A stretch of DNA of 64,000 nt from Acidobacteria bacterium AB60 (GTDB taxonomy: Bacteria; Acidobacteriota; Terriglobia; Terriglobales; Acidobacteriaceae). The translations under genes were made by a program, and so were the position numbers. The stretch covers positions 1 through 64,000 of the forward strand of contig VANK01000011.1 in the NCBI GenBank assembly GCA_008682415.1, written 5' to 3'. The number at the start of each line of letters is the position of its first letter. The first letter of the stretch is position 1. Positions 1 through 10,265 of this stretch are shown here, in pieces. The notes beneath the pieces are model-generated. The model saw nothing but the letters and a program-made list of their open reading frames with translations, had not been told where the DNA came from and ran no database searches.

Positions 1-98
1 ATTTTTCCTTCGCCATAAAAGTCCAGATTCCCTTTCGTAGCTCGTACTTCCCGTTGCGACCTCAGGGCGCCGGCGGTCCGGCTCCAGCCCCAATAAAC

Positions 99-133
99 CA
101 GTTGTCAGTGATCAGGGGTCAGTGTTCAGAACC
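99..133 (+). repeat. degenerate 7-bp tandem array (CAGTGAT family), downstream of fusA
   Basis: Five consecutive heptamers can be read in register: CAGTTGT, CAGTGAT, CAGGGGT, CAGTGTT, CAGAACC. The same unit, inverted, occurs at 185-212, so the two arrays face each other just past the fusA stop codon. Nothing else is recognisable in 1-98. Confidence 0.7.
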
Positions 134-184
134 TTGCTTCTCTCTTGTCAGCCGCATCCGATCAACTCGCCGCCGCAACTGCTG

Positions 185-212
185 AACACTGATCACTGTG
201 CACTGATCACTA
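185..212 (-). repeat. inverted 7-bp tandem array abutting the fusA stop
   Basis: Read on the minus strand the units are TAGTGAT, CAGTGCA, CAGTGAT, CAGTGTT. The array ends two bases before the fusA stop codon. With the array at 99-133 it can form an imperfect stem; a transcription-terminating or 3'-end-stabilising role is possible but there is no T-tract. Confidence 0.7.
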
Positions 213-214
213 CA

Positions 215-2296
<2,082 letters not shown>

Positions 2297-2333
2297 TTTA
2301 GTTCATCCTTGCGGGGAAGCCCGCGGTTAAATC

Positions 2334-2416
2334 CAGTGATCAGTGAACAGTGATCAGTGGTCGGTAAACTCGCTTCAAACCGGTAAACCAGTGATCACTG
2401 TCCACTGATCACTGTT
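2334..2416. repeat. facing 7-bp tandem arrays in the rpsG-fusA spacer
   Basis: Left arm (2334-2368, plus strand): CAGTGAT, CAGTGAA, CAGTGAT, CAGTGGT, CGGTAAA. Right arm (about 2388-2416) is the same unit inverted. AACAGTGATCAGTGG (2346-2360) and its exact reverse complement on the right give a 15-bp stem with an approximately 40-nt loop. The array fills most of the 129-bp gap between rpsG and fusA. Confidence 0.75.
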
Positions 2417-2425
2417 GACTCTCGT

Positions 2426-2899
2426 CTACCAGCGGTAGTGCGCGAAGGCCTTATTGGCCTCGGCCATGCGGTGCACGTCTTCCTTCTTCTTCATGGCGGC
2501 GCCGCGGCCGTTGGCGGCATCGAGCAGCTCGTTGCTGAGCTTGTCGACCATGCCCTTTTCGCCGCGATTGCGGCCGTAGGTGATGAGCCAGCGAATGGCG
2601 AGGGAGGTGCGGCGGTCGGGATTGACTTCGATCGGCACCTGGTAGTTGGCGCCGCCCACGCGGCGGGTCTTCACTTCGAGCAGCGGCTTGCAGTTCTCCA
2701 CGGCCTTCTTGAAGAGCTTGAGCGCGTCGTCGCCCCCGCCCTTCTCTTCCAGGTTCTTCATCGCCTGGTAGAAGATGCCCTGCGCGGTCGACTTCTTGCC
2801 GCCCCACATCATGGAGTTCACAAACTTGGTGACCAGCGTGGACCCGTAGACCGGGTCCGCCGCTACTTCCCGCTTCGCAATGTGCCCTTTTCTCGGCAT
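2426..2899 (-). CDS. rpsG: 30S ribosomal protein S7
   Basis: A 157-residue S7, the 3'-domain nucleating protein of the small subunit, usually 155-157 residues. The opening PRKGHIAKRE, the central PLLEVKTRRVGGANYQVP and the SLAIRWLI segment are typical of S7. It is the second gene of the str operon, 122 bp downstream of rpsL. The ATG at 2897-2899 has AGAAGG about 11 nt upstream. In many bacteria S7 represses its own operon by binding the rpsL-rpsG spacer; here that spacer carries heptamer repeats (2985-3019), so whether the same control operates is unknown. Confidence 0.97.
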   Translation of the reverse strand: MPRKGHIAKREVAADPVYGSTLVTKFVNSMMWGGKKSTAQGIFYQAMKNLEEKGGGDDALKLFKKAVENCKPLLEVKTRRVGGANYQVPIEVNPDRRTSLAIRWLITYGRNRGEKGMVDKLSNELLDAANGRGAAMKKKEDVHRMAEANKAFAHYRW

Positions 2900-2984
2900 T
2901 GATTCTCAAACCTTCTCTGCGCTGTTCGCGCCGCCTCTACTGCCCCAGTCCCGGTTCTGCATTCCGTCCGGGAACCGTCGAAAC

Positions 2985-3019
2985 AGCGGTCAGAACTGAC
3001 CGCTGCTCACTGACAACTG
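2985..3019 (-). repeat. 7-bp tandem array in the rpsL-rpsG spacer
   Basis: Read on the minus strand: CAGTTGT, CAGTGAG, CAGCGGT, CAGTTCT, GACCGCT. The inner part, AGCGGTCAGAACTGACCGCT, is also a near-perfect palindrome. The array ends three bases before the rpsL stop. The first three units closely resemble the first three at 99-133. Confidence 0.65.
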
Positions 3020-3021
3020 CT

Positions 3022-3426
3022 TTACTTCTTGCCCTTTGCCGGGGCCGCTGCACCGCCCTTGGCGCGCTTGGCTCCGTACTTGGAACGGCTCTGCTTGCGG
3101 TTAGCCACGCCGACTGAATCCAGCGTGCCGCGCACCACGTGATAGCGAACGCCCGGGAGGTCCTTCACACGGCCGCCGCGGATGAGCACGATGGAGTGCT
3201 CCTGCAGGTTGTGGCCGATGCCGGGGATGTAGGTGGTGACTTCGATTCCATTGGTCAGACGCACACGCGCGACCTTGCGCAGCGCCGAGTTCGGCTTCTT
3301 GGGCGTCTGGGTGTACACGCGGGTGCACACGCCGCGCCGCTGCGGCGAGGCCTGCAGAGCGGGGGACGCCGTCTTATAGCGGGGGGCGGTACGCCCCTTG
3401 CGAACGAGTTGATTAAATGTCGGCAA
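3022..3426 (-). CDS. rpsL: 30S ribosomal protein S12
   Basis: A 134-residue decoding-centre protein. The core motifs TPKKPNSALRK, GIGHNLQEHS and GGRVKDLPGVRYH are all present; the lysines in TPKKPNS and RVKDLP are the positions classically linked to streptomycin response, and both are wild type. The reading frame is open further upstream, but the family N-terminus PTFNQLVRKGR begins right after a TTG at 3424-3426 with TAAGGAG correctly spaced upstream, so TTG is the start. A short Ala/Lys-rich C-terminal tail (about 12 residues) extends past the usual end. First gene of the str operon. Confidence 0.96.
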   Translation of the reverse strand: MPTFNQLVRKGRTAPRYKTASPALQASPQRRGVCTRVYTQTPKKPNSALRKVARVRLTNGIEVTTYIPGIGHNLQEHSIVLIRGGRVKDLPGVRYHVVRGTLDSVGVANRKQSRSKYGAKRAKGGAAAPAKGKK

Positions 3427-3907
3427 ACCGAAACTCCTTACCCAAAAACCTGCCCTACTCTCAAACAGCCGCGCGCAGGCCCTTCGGGCTGCTCTGTTGC
3501 GCGGCGTCAAGCAACTTCGCACACACGCACAGAAGCCCAGGTTCTGCTTCGCGTCTGCCTTCTTCCCGTCTCAGACGAGAACTGCGACGGTGGCTGTGCG
3601 TCCCCGCTTGAGCGGAAAGCCAACTCCGTTTCGCAATCCCGGCTCGCATAGCCCTTCAAGGTGAAGAACGCGCGAGCACCGTAGCGATTATTCGCGATCC
3701 ACGCCTGCGGGCGCCTGCCCGTCATCGACCCATGCGTGTGATCGGTTACCCCTGCCCTCCGCAAGAGGAGAGCCATTCCGGGGCTTGTCTGGCCGGCTCG
3801 AACCTGCCTGGCCTCAGGAGTTTACCGCGCCAACTGCAGGCCCGGGGCTCCCGTTACATCGTTTCCATTGGAACACACGGAAACGGACGTTCTTGCGGAA
3901 CCTTCTA
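3427..3907 (-). other. long 5' leader of the str operon
   Basis: About 480 nt lie between the predicted promoter and rpsL, with no homologous gene on either strand that I recognise. An 89-codon minus-strand frame (3507-3776) has no recognisable features. I checked the ggttcgagcc element near 3800 for a tRNA and could not form the stems. The leader could hold regulatory RNA structure. Confidence 0.4.
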
Positions 3908-3936
3908 AAGATAACAAGAATCAGGGATGGGGTCAA
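3908..3936 (-). promoter_or_regulatory. sigma70-type promoter for rpsL-rpsG-fusA
   Basis: On the minus strand TTGACC (3931-3936), a 17-nt spacer, then TATCTT (3908-3913). The -35 matches consensus at five of six and the -10 at four of six. It is correctly oriented toward rpsL and there is no better candidate nearer the gene. Confidence 0.6.
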
Positions 3937-3971
3937 TTTCCTTTCCACCTGCCCTTCGATCGCTCGCCTCC

Positions 3972-5283
3972 TCACGGAGCTGTGTACGTCCCGGTATTCG
4001 ACACCCCGGTCCAGGAGTAGTCGGGCGGAGTGGGTTGAAGGGGGGCGGAGCTCGCCTGGGTGATGGTCGCGGACCAGGTTACAGTCTTGCCGGAGGCCGG
4101 GGGCGCCAGAAATCCTGCCACAGCGGAGAGATCAGGAACGGCGAGGGTAGTCGCGCTGCCCTGGAAGTTGGCTGTGGCAATCACCTGGATGTAGTTGTAG
4201 GTGTAGGAGTTGGCCGAGGTGTTGTTCAGCCAGGAAATCGCCACCTCATCCGCGACCCCGGTTTTCCCGGAGAAGCCCGCATATTGGAAGGTGAAGCTCG
4301 GCAGAGATGCCGGAGCCGGCCCCGCATAGGTCCAAGGCGGCGGAAAGTTGAAGGAGACGGGTGCTGCGGCGCTCAGGGTGGCGCTCCCCACCACGGCTTC
4401 GCCGATTTTGGCGCTATTCGGAGATATTGACAAGAGGAAGTAGGTGTCCCCACTTTCCACGGCGGAGGCGGGTAAGGCGGGATAGGAGCCGTTAGCGCTC
4501 GTTGCCAGCGTCAGAGCGCCGGCGCCGCCCAGTTCGAGGGCCACGTGGGTTGTTGGCTGCGAATACCCGGCGGGCACGGCGTTGTACGTGATCGGTTGGC
4601 TTGCCGCCTTATCGGCAGTATTGAGAGCAACTGTGGTTCCGCCGTTCAGGGCGCCCGGGATCGTCTGTCCTTTGAAATCTCTGGCTGCGGCGACCGTCCC
4701 ATCCGCGCCATTGACCAGAACCATCACTCGATCACTTCCCTGAGGGGCGCTCACCGAAAAAGGTCCGACCAGCGGAAGGCCACCCTGGTAATTCAGGGGC
4801 GCCATTTGCTTCAGCGATCTCCACTGTTTGGGGGGTAGCTGCGATTGCGCTCGCATCTACGCTGCCTGTCAAGGTCCCGGGCTGGATTTGGGTCTGCGCG
4901 GGGGGCGGGCACCCTGCAGACAAGGACGATCCGTCCGCCGTGCTCGCCCAAAAGACGAACTCCATGGCAATGAACTCCGTCCCCGGAGACGTGGGGGCCT
5001 GAACGGGACACGCGTAGGCCACCCCGAAGGTGGTCGTACCGGCCGGGATCGTCAGGGTGAGGGTGCCGGAGGAGAGAGCCTGTACGGAAAAGGCTCCCGC
5101 GCCTATCTTGGAGGCGAGGGCGGACGGAGCCGGTCCGGTGAACGTAACGTTCACGGTAGTTGGCGCTGCGGGGCTGCTTCCATTGCCTCCGCCATTCGAA
5201 GCGGTCATGGAGCTGCCCCCGCAGCCCCCAATGATCAACAGAATCCCTGCGAGGAATACGAGTCGAGCGGCCGATGGAAGCAC
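3972..5283 (-). pseudogene. frameshifted lipoprotein gene, Thr/Ser/Ala-rich secreted protein
   Basis: Two overlapping minus-strand frames belong together. The first (from GTG at 5283, with AGGAAGG upstream) encodes a lipoprotein signal peptide ending IIGGC and then a Gly/Ser-rich linker and beta-rich sequence. At 4796-4799 (GGGG on the plus strand) the first frame runs on into unlike sequence and stops near 4732, while the second frame picks up in phase (APLNYQGG) and continues to 3972. Removing one base of that run gives a 436-residue protein. It could be a real pseudogene, a phase-variable gene or an assembly indel. No catalytic motif is visible; the function is unknown, and the restored product would be an outer-membrane or surface lipoprotein. 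Confidence 0.65.
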
Positions 5284-5341
5284 GCGAACCTTCCTACAGC
5301 ACCCTTGATTGGCAGGAGCCTCCGGAACGACCGGTCCTGCG

Positions 5342-5369
5342 GCGGCGTGGCTTTTTTCTATCACGCCGC
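5342..5369. other. 8-bp inverted repeat in intergenic gap
   Basis: GCGGCGTG (5342-5349) and CACGCCGC (5362-5369) form a perfect stem with a 12-nt loop containing a T-run on the plus strand. It lies 18 bp past the stop of the upstream lipoprotein gene, so it may be a weak terminator or mRNA stabiliser, though the T/A run is in the loop rather than after the stem. Confidence 0.4.
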
Positions 5370-5387
5370 TCGCCGACCGTCCAGATT

Positions 5388-5975
5388 TCAGTTGATCGAG
5401 TGGACCGCCCAGGCACCGTTGACCAGGGCGAAGTCCGCCTGTCGTTTGTTGCTCAGGCGGTTAATGGCGTTTCGGGAGATGGTCTGCACCGGATCGGGAA
5501 CGCCGGTCCAGTCGTACACCTCAGTGAACCGGGCGCTCTTGGCCGTCTGCACATTAGCGACGACGTCGTCCTGGGGATCGGCTACATCTTTTGCTTTGAG
5601 GTGATTGGCCGCGACGGTGGTCACAAAGAAGTGGAAGTCTTTTTGTCCTTCCTCCGGCCTCCACTGGATGACATCTCCGGAACCGGCCAGCTTCACTGAT
5701 TTTTTACCATCATCGGTGAGGGTGTAGTCGGCCCAACGGTTGTTGGGGTAGACCTTGGTGAGCTTCCACAGCTTGGCATTCAGGCCCTGCTTGAGCCCCA
5801 TGTCATCGACGGCGATGGTGGCCGGCTCTGCCGGCCGCTTGTCGTAGTCCGCCTGAATCAGGGTCAGGGCGTTGGTCTTGGTCAATTCCGGCGCTGAGTT
5901 GCATCCGGTCATCCAGAGCCCCGATCCCAGAACGGCCAGGGCCCCGGCAGCACAAATCCTGGTTGCCTTTGTCAC
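5388..5975 (-). CDS. putative lipoprotein, unknown function
   Basis: A 195-residue protein starting at GTG 5975, chosen because GGAGG stands five bases upstream; a GTG four codons further out lacks this. The N-terminus is a lipoprotein signal peptide with lipobox WMTGC near residue 25, so the mature protein should be tethered by lipid. The rest is soluble, with alternating charged and aromatic segments and no motif I can assign. The next gene downstream (3972-5283) is also a lipoprotein and may be co-transcribed. No family recognised. Confidence 0.75.
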   Translation of the reverse strand: MTKATRICAAGALAVLGSGLWMTGCNSAPELTKTNALTLIQADYDKRPAEPATIAVDDMGLKQGLNAKLWKLTKVYPNNRWADYTLTDDGKKSVKLAGSGDVIQWRPEEGQKDFHFFVTTVAANHLKAKDVADPQDDVVANVQTAKSARFTEVYDWTGVPDPVQTISRNAINRLSNKRQADFALVNGAWAVHSIN

Positions 5976-6220
5976 ATCTCCCTCCACAATCTCCCGCGTG
6001 TTCGGGCTCGCCGATCTCCCGGGCCAAGCCGCCAGCTTCGCCGATGCAACTCACTCCGATCGGATCAGCGGGGCAGAGCCTCGTCCTGAATGGCGTGAAA
6101 TCGACGCCGACATTCTTGTCCCACTATCCGCCGGTGTCAACGGAAATGAAGGTGACCGAGGACACACTGCGTAAACGCGGGCCGGGGCAAAGGAGGGGTG
6201 AGGCTGGAGTACGGAGCGAT

Positions 6221-7225
6221 TCAGTGCCCGGCGGCGGTAATTCGCCGAATGAAGAAGTCGAGGAACGCGTTCTGGTCTGAGTTCACGCAGACCTGCGCAT
6301 TGGGCGTACCGCTTATGGGGCGGGTGTTGCCCTTGGAATCGACTTCGAGATGAAGCGGCTTGGCGGGGCAGAGATCAGGCCGGATGGCATAAGCTGCCGC
6401 GACGGGATCGAAGAGTGTAGGGGTGGGGCTGTGGTTGTCGGTGTTGGCTACCCACTGATGATAGAGCAGGGTGAGTTGATCTGTGAGCGGCGAGCCGAAG
6501 GCGAAGAGCCGCTCGCGCCGGGTTTCGTCGAGGGGAATCTGCGTCGAGTCGAGCGGCATCATGAACACGGGCACTCCCGACGCCAGTAACGCTTTGGCCC
6601 CGTCGGGATCGCGGGCGATATTCCACTCCGGCTCTGGTGGTTTCGGTTTGCCGGCGGCGTCTGTGCCGTACCCCTTGTAGACGCTGCCGCCCATCATGAC
6701 GACGCGCTTGAGTTTTTTGAAGGTGGCCGGATCGCGGGCGATGGCGTCCTGAACATTCACCAGCGGCCCGATAGCGATGAGGGTGATCTGGCCGGGATGG
6801 GCTCGGACCTGGTCGAACAGGAACTTCACGGCGTCGGGATGGGCATGATCGGGCTCCCGTTCCGCATACGCGGCCTGGGTGAAGACGTTGGTGTGCGGCG
6901 TCTTTCGGCCTGCTGCCACAGGAATGTCGGTGCGGTGCGCGGCGGCCAGGTATCGATCGGTGAGTCGCGCGCGGAGTTCTGTATCGGCGAAGGTGGTGGT
7001 GATGCCGAGCAGCTTGATCTCTGGACTGCGCAGCACGAGCGCCAGAGCGAAGGCGTCATCGATGTCGTCGCCGATGTCCGTATCGAGAATGGCGAGTTGC
7101 GGCGCAGCCCCGCCCGCTGTTTGTGCTTCCGCGGGCGTCGCCAAACTGGATGCCGCACCCTGCCATGCCAGGAAGACTGCAGCCAGAGTCAAGACCAGTG
7201 TGCCCACAAACCGCCAGGTTCTCAT
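6221..7225 (-). CDS. exported inosine-uridine preferring nucleoside hydrolase
   Basis: The DTDIGDDIDDAFAL motif is the calcium-binding aspartate cluster that defines the IunH/nucleoside hydrolase family, which splits ribonucleosides into base and ribose. Further family segments such as GPLVNVQDAI and MMGGSVYKGYG follow. From ATG 7225 the product is 334 residues with an N-terminal signal peptide (a basic start, a hydrophobic stretch and an Ala-rich cleavage region to about residue 34), so it probably works in the periplasm as a nucleoside scavenger. The frame is open 19 codons further upstream, but that extension has no signal-like character. It stands alone, divergent from the phosphatase gene at 7410. 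Confidence 0.88.
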   Translation of the reverse strand: MRTWRFVGTLVLTLAAVFLAWQGAASSLATPAEAQTAGGAAPQLAILDTDIGDDIDDAFALALVLRSPEIKLLGITTTFADTELRARLTDRYLAAAHRTDIPVAAGRKTPHTNVFTQAAYAEREPDHAHPDAVKFLFDQVRAHPGQITLIAIGPLVNVQDAIARDPATFKKLKRVVMMGGSVYKGYGTDAAGKPKPPEPEWNIARDPDGAKALLASGVPVFMMPLDSTQIPLDETRRERLFAFGSPLTDQLTLLYHQWVANTDNHSPTPTLFDPVAAAYAIRPDLCPAKPLHLEVDSKGNTRPISGTPNAQVCVNSDQNAFLDFFIRRITAAGH

Positions 7226-7409
7226 GCTCACACTGTAACGCCTGAATGCGGGCTCAAGGTGCAGCCGCGAATTGTGCAGCACCTGGGATCGAACTGATTT
7301 AGCATCGAATCACGCTTTCCCGAGTTCTCCGCAACGGGCTCTCCTGAACGACAGGCGTTGCGGGTCAGGATCCAAGCCCGCGGATGCCGCGGGGATATGA
7401 GTTGTTTCC

Positions 7410-9446
7410 ATGCGTATTGGTTCCCCATTTCGCCGCGCCGCTCTGCTTCTGTTTCTCGTCTGCGCCAGCGCATGGGGTCAGAGCTTCGACCTCGTCGGCG
7501 GGCGTGAACAGGTCGTTTCGCTGGATGGCAGATGGCGTTTTCACCCCGGGGATTCGCCGGTTTCCAACGGGGCCCTGGCGTGGGCGGCGCCAGGATTCGA
7601 TGACAGCGGCTGGGCTCTGCTGAGGAGCGACAAGTCGTGGTCAGCGCAGGGCTATCCCCATCTGGACGGATTCGGCTGGTATCGCTTCGAGGTGCGAATT
7701 CCCGCGGGCGATCATGCCGCCAGCTTGCTGGTGGCACCCACGGTGAGCTCATACGAGGTTTATGTGGACGGGAAGCTCGCCGGATCCCGCGGGCCGCTAC
7801 CGCCGCACACCCTGCCCTCGACGGAGTTCAATTTCCATCTTTTTCCGTTGACAGCGGCGGCACCGCACGCAGAACGCGAAGTCACGGTGGCTCTGCGCAT
7901 GTGGCATGCGCCTATCTGGGCGAGTTATATCGGCGGAGGACCGCTGAAGGCAGGTCACCTGGCGGGGGATCCGGCCCTGCTTGGGTCAGAAGAGGAACAC
8001 CACCGGCTGGAGCGTAGCGTGAATTTTGTGGACGCCTACTGCTTCAGCATTGTCAGCGCTCTGGTGGGAGTCACGATTCTTGGTTTGTTTCTCATGCGGC
8101 CGGCCGAGCGCGAATATCTATGGTTCGCTGTGATGCTTCTCTCCATGGCGGCGGATAACGTCCTGTTCGTCGGCCAGCAGCTCTACGCGTGGTTCTCCGA
8201 ACCTGTATACGACGTTGCCGATGCCACCTGCACGGCGATCACGGTTTGCGCGTTGCTGTGCTTCTTCGCGCGGGTGCTGGAGAGCTCGCCGCGAACACTG
8301 GGCCGTTTCGTTCTGGCGCTTGCAGCCCTCAGCCCGCCCGCATCGATTCTCTACTGGCCGGGATGGGCCTCGCCGGCCAGCTCTGCCGCGATCCAGATCG
8401 CGTTGCTTTTGCCGGCGGTGTTGTGGATCCTGGTCACGCTGGTCCGTGCCGCCATTCGCGGCGATCTTGACGCGCGCCTGCTGCTGCTGCCCACGCTGCT
8501 TGACGTCGGATTCTATTTTGCGGACAACCTCGCTACGGTACTCGCCCAGGCCGGCATTACCGACCTACCCAGCATGCGCGTCTTCGAGGTCGACCTTTCG
8601 TTGCCGCCGTTCAAGCTGCAGGCCGGCTACGTGTTTCATCTCGTCTTTCTTCTGGCGCTGCTGGTGTACCTGATCCGCCGCTACTCTGTGGCGCGTCGCA
8701 AGGAGGAGCGCCTGGCCGGGGAGTTTGAGGCGGCGCGCCAGGTTCAGCTTGTGCTGCTTCCCGATCACAAGGACCAGTGCCCGGGCTTCCACGTCGAGAG
8801 CATCTACTGGCCCGCGGACCAGGTGGGCGGCGACTTCTTCCAGCAGATTGCCGATGGGGAAGGCGGCATGACTATCGTGATCGGAGATGTAAGCGGCAAG
8901 GGATTGCCCGCGGCCATGATTGTGTCGGTGCTGGTGGGCGCGATCCGTGCGGAGCTGGCGCATGGCGCCGACCCGGCGGCTTTGCTGACAAGCCTGAACG
9001 ACCGGATGATGGGACGGTCCCATGGCGGCTTCGTCACGTGCCTTGCGGCGCACCTTGGTGGAGATGGCCGGCTCACGGTAGCGAACGCGGGTCACCTGCC
9101 GCCCTATATCAATGGCCGAGAGAACGAAGCCCCGGGCTCGCTCCCCCTGGGGCTGGTCAGCAACGCTCGCTACGATGAGTATGCGATCCAGCTGAACGCG
9201 GGCGATCGCCTCACCTTCGTCTCCGATGGCGTGGTGGAGGCGCAATCGCGAAGAGGCGAGCTGCTCGGCTTCGAGCGCACCCGGGCGCTGGCTCATCTTC
9301 CCGCGGAGGCCATCGCAACCGCCGCCAGGAATCACGGCCAGGAAGATGACATCACCGTGGTGACGGTGGAGTTCCGGGGAATCCCCTGCAACGGGAGCGG
9401 CAGCATCGCCGCGAGCGAGCGAGACGTTCGTCCCGCGACCGCCTAG
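7410..9446 (+). CDS. membrane PP2C/SpoIIE-type Ser phosphatase with extracytoplasmic sensor
   Basis: A 678-residue signalling protein. After a signal peptide (cut after about SAWG) comes a beta-sandwich segment (about 25-190) resembling the galactose-binding-like sensor of 7TMR-DISM receptors, then about seven hydrophobic helices (about 210-430), a short coiled linker, and a C-terminal SpoIIE phosphatase domain. The metal-binding acidic residues are present in VGGDFF, GDVSGKG, SDGVVEA and EDDIT, so it should be active. Such proteins usually dephosphorylate anti-sigma-factor antagonists in partner-switching systems; no RsbV/RsbW-type partner is encoded nearby. The ligand is unknown. Confidence 0.85.
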   Translation: MRIGSPFRRAALLLFLVCASAWGQSFDLVGGREQVVSLDGRWRFHPGDSPVSNGALAWAAPGFDDSGWALLRSDKSWSAQGYPHLDGFGWYRFEVRIPAGDHAASLLVAPTVSSYEVYVDGKLAGSRGPLPPHTLPSTEFNFHLFPLTAAAPHAEREVTVALRMWHAPIWASYIGGGPLKAGHLAGDPALLGSEEEHHRLERSVNFVDAYCFSIVSALVGVTILGLFLMRPAEREYLWFAVMLLSMAADNVLFVGQQLYAWFSEPVYDVADATCTAITVCALLCFFARVLESSPRTLGRFVLALAALSPPASILYWPGWASPASSAAIQIALLLPAVLWILVTLVRAAIRGDLDARLLLLPTLLDVGFYFADNLATVLAQAGITDLPSMRVFEVDLSLPPFKLQAGYVFHLVFLLALLVYLIRRYSVARRKEERLAGEFEAARQVQLVLLPDHKDQCPGFHVESIYWPADQVGGDFFQQIADGEGGMTIVIGDVSGKGLPAAMIVSVLVGAIRAELAHGADPAALLTSLNDRMMGRSHGGFVTCLAAHLGGDGRLTVANAGHLPPYINGRENEAPGSLPLGLVSNARYDEYAIQLNAGDRLTFVSDGVVEAQSRRGELLGFERTRALAHLPAEAIATAARNHGQEDDITVVTVEFRGIPCNGSGSIAASERDVRPATA

Positions 9447-9484
9447 GCACTTTTTTTCCTGCCGGGACCCTACAATGGATTGCC

Positions 9485-10054
9485 ATGAAGGTGCCCTTCG
9501 CAAAGAAATGGCAGAAAGAGACAGACCGGCTGCGCAAGATCGCACTCGACTGCGATCTGACGGAAGAGCTGAAGTGGAGCAAGCCATGCTTCACGTACCT
9601 GGGGAAGAATGTTGCCATCGTCATCCCGCTCAAAGAGTCGTGCGCCTTCTCCTTTTTCAACGGCGCGTTGCTTCAGGATCCAAAGCATCTTCTGGAGAAG
9701 ATCGGAGAGCACACGCAAGCGGGCCGGTGGATCAAGTTCACTTCGGTACGGGAGATCGCGGCGGTACAGGGCACGCTGCGGGACTACCTCTACGAAGCGA
9801 TGGCTCTGCTGGAATCGGGCAAGAAGGTCGCGCTTAAAAATCCGTCGGAGTTTCCGGTGCCCGAGGAGTTAAAGGCGCTGCTGGAGTCGGACCGGCTGCT
9901 CAAATCCGAGTTCGAGGCGCTGACGCCGGGCCGGCGGAAGTCCTACTGCTTCCACATCTCGAGTGCCAAGCAGGTCCAAACCCGCGCGGCGCGGGCGGCC
10001 AAGTGTGTCCCGCAGATTCTCAGCGGACGGGGATTTAATGAACTGCCTCGTTGA
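9485..10054 (+). CDS. YdeI/DUF1801-type protein
   Basis: A 189-residue soluble protein. The N-terminal half (LTEELKWSKPCFTYLGKN, then an AFSFFNGALL-like strand) matches the DUF1801/YdhG fold, and the C-terminal half (LTPGRRKSYCFHISSAK with RAARAAKCVP) is the OmpD-associated YdeI motif. This family is linked to stress and peptide resistance in enterobacteria and to general unknown roles elsewhere; no enzymatic residue can be assigned. It follows the phosphatase gene by 38 bp in the same direction and could be read through from it. Confidence 0.82.
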   Translation: MKVPFAKKWQKETDRLRKIALDCDLTEELKWSKPCFTYLGKNVAIVIPLKESCAFSFFNGALLQDPKHLLEKIGEHTQAGRWIKFTSVREIAAVQGTLRDYLYEAMALLESGKKVALKNPSEFPVPEELKALLESDRLLKSEFEALTPGRRKSYCFHISSAKQVQTRAARAAKCVPQILSGRGFNELPR

Positions 10055-10065
10055 GGCGATGATGG

Positions 10066-10263
10066 TCAGTCGCGAGGATGTTGCAGTTCCGCGATCAACA
10101 CAGGGATTCCGTCCCGGATGGGGTAAGCCCGGCCGCACTGGAGACAGGAGAGCCGAGCGGGGTCGAGGCGAAGCTCGCCGTGGCACGCGGGGCAGGCCAG
10201 CTGCTCTTTCAGTTGATTGAATGTGGAGGAGAAGTCAGACGGAGAATCGGGAGCCATGCGCAC
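10066..10263 (-). CDS. Trm112-like zinc-ribbon protein
   Basis: A 65-residue protein with the pattern CPACHGEL and, about 20 residues on, CLQCGRAYPIRDGIPVLI, which is the Trm112/YcaR signature. In eukaryotes and archaea Trm112 activates methyltransferases; bacterial versions are poorly defined and often sit next to lipid or glycosylation genes. Here it begins two bases after the plsX stop and is the last gene of the yceD-rpmF-plsX block. The first Met at 10263 or the third residue could be the start. Confidence 0.85.
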   Translation of the reverse strand: MRMAPDSPSDFSSTFNQLKEQLACPACHGELRLDPARLSCLQCGRAYPIRDGIPVLIAELQHPRD

Positions 10264-10265
10264 GT

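Noticed and set aside
3770..3850. tRNA-like ggttcgagcc element in the rpsL leader
   Set aside because: No T-stem, anticodon stem or acceptor stem could be paired on either strand.
5030..5308. 92-codon plus-strand frame antisense to the frameshifted lipoprotein gene
   Set aside because: Low-complexity Pro/Arg-rich shadow; the minus strand has a signal peptide and ribosome-binding site.
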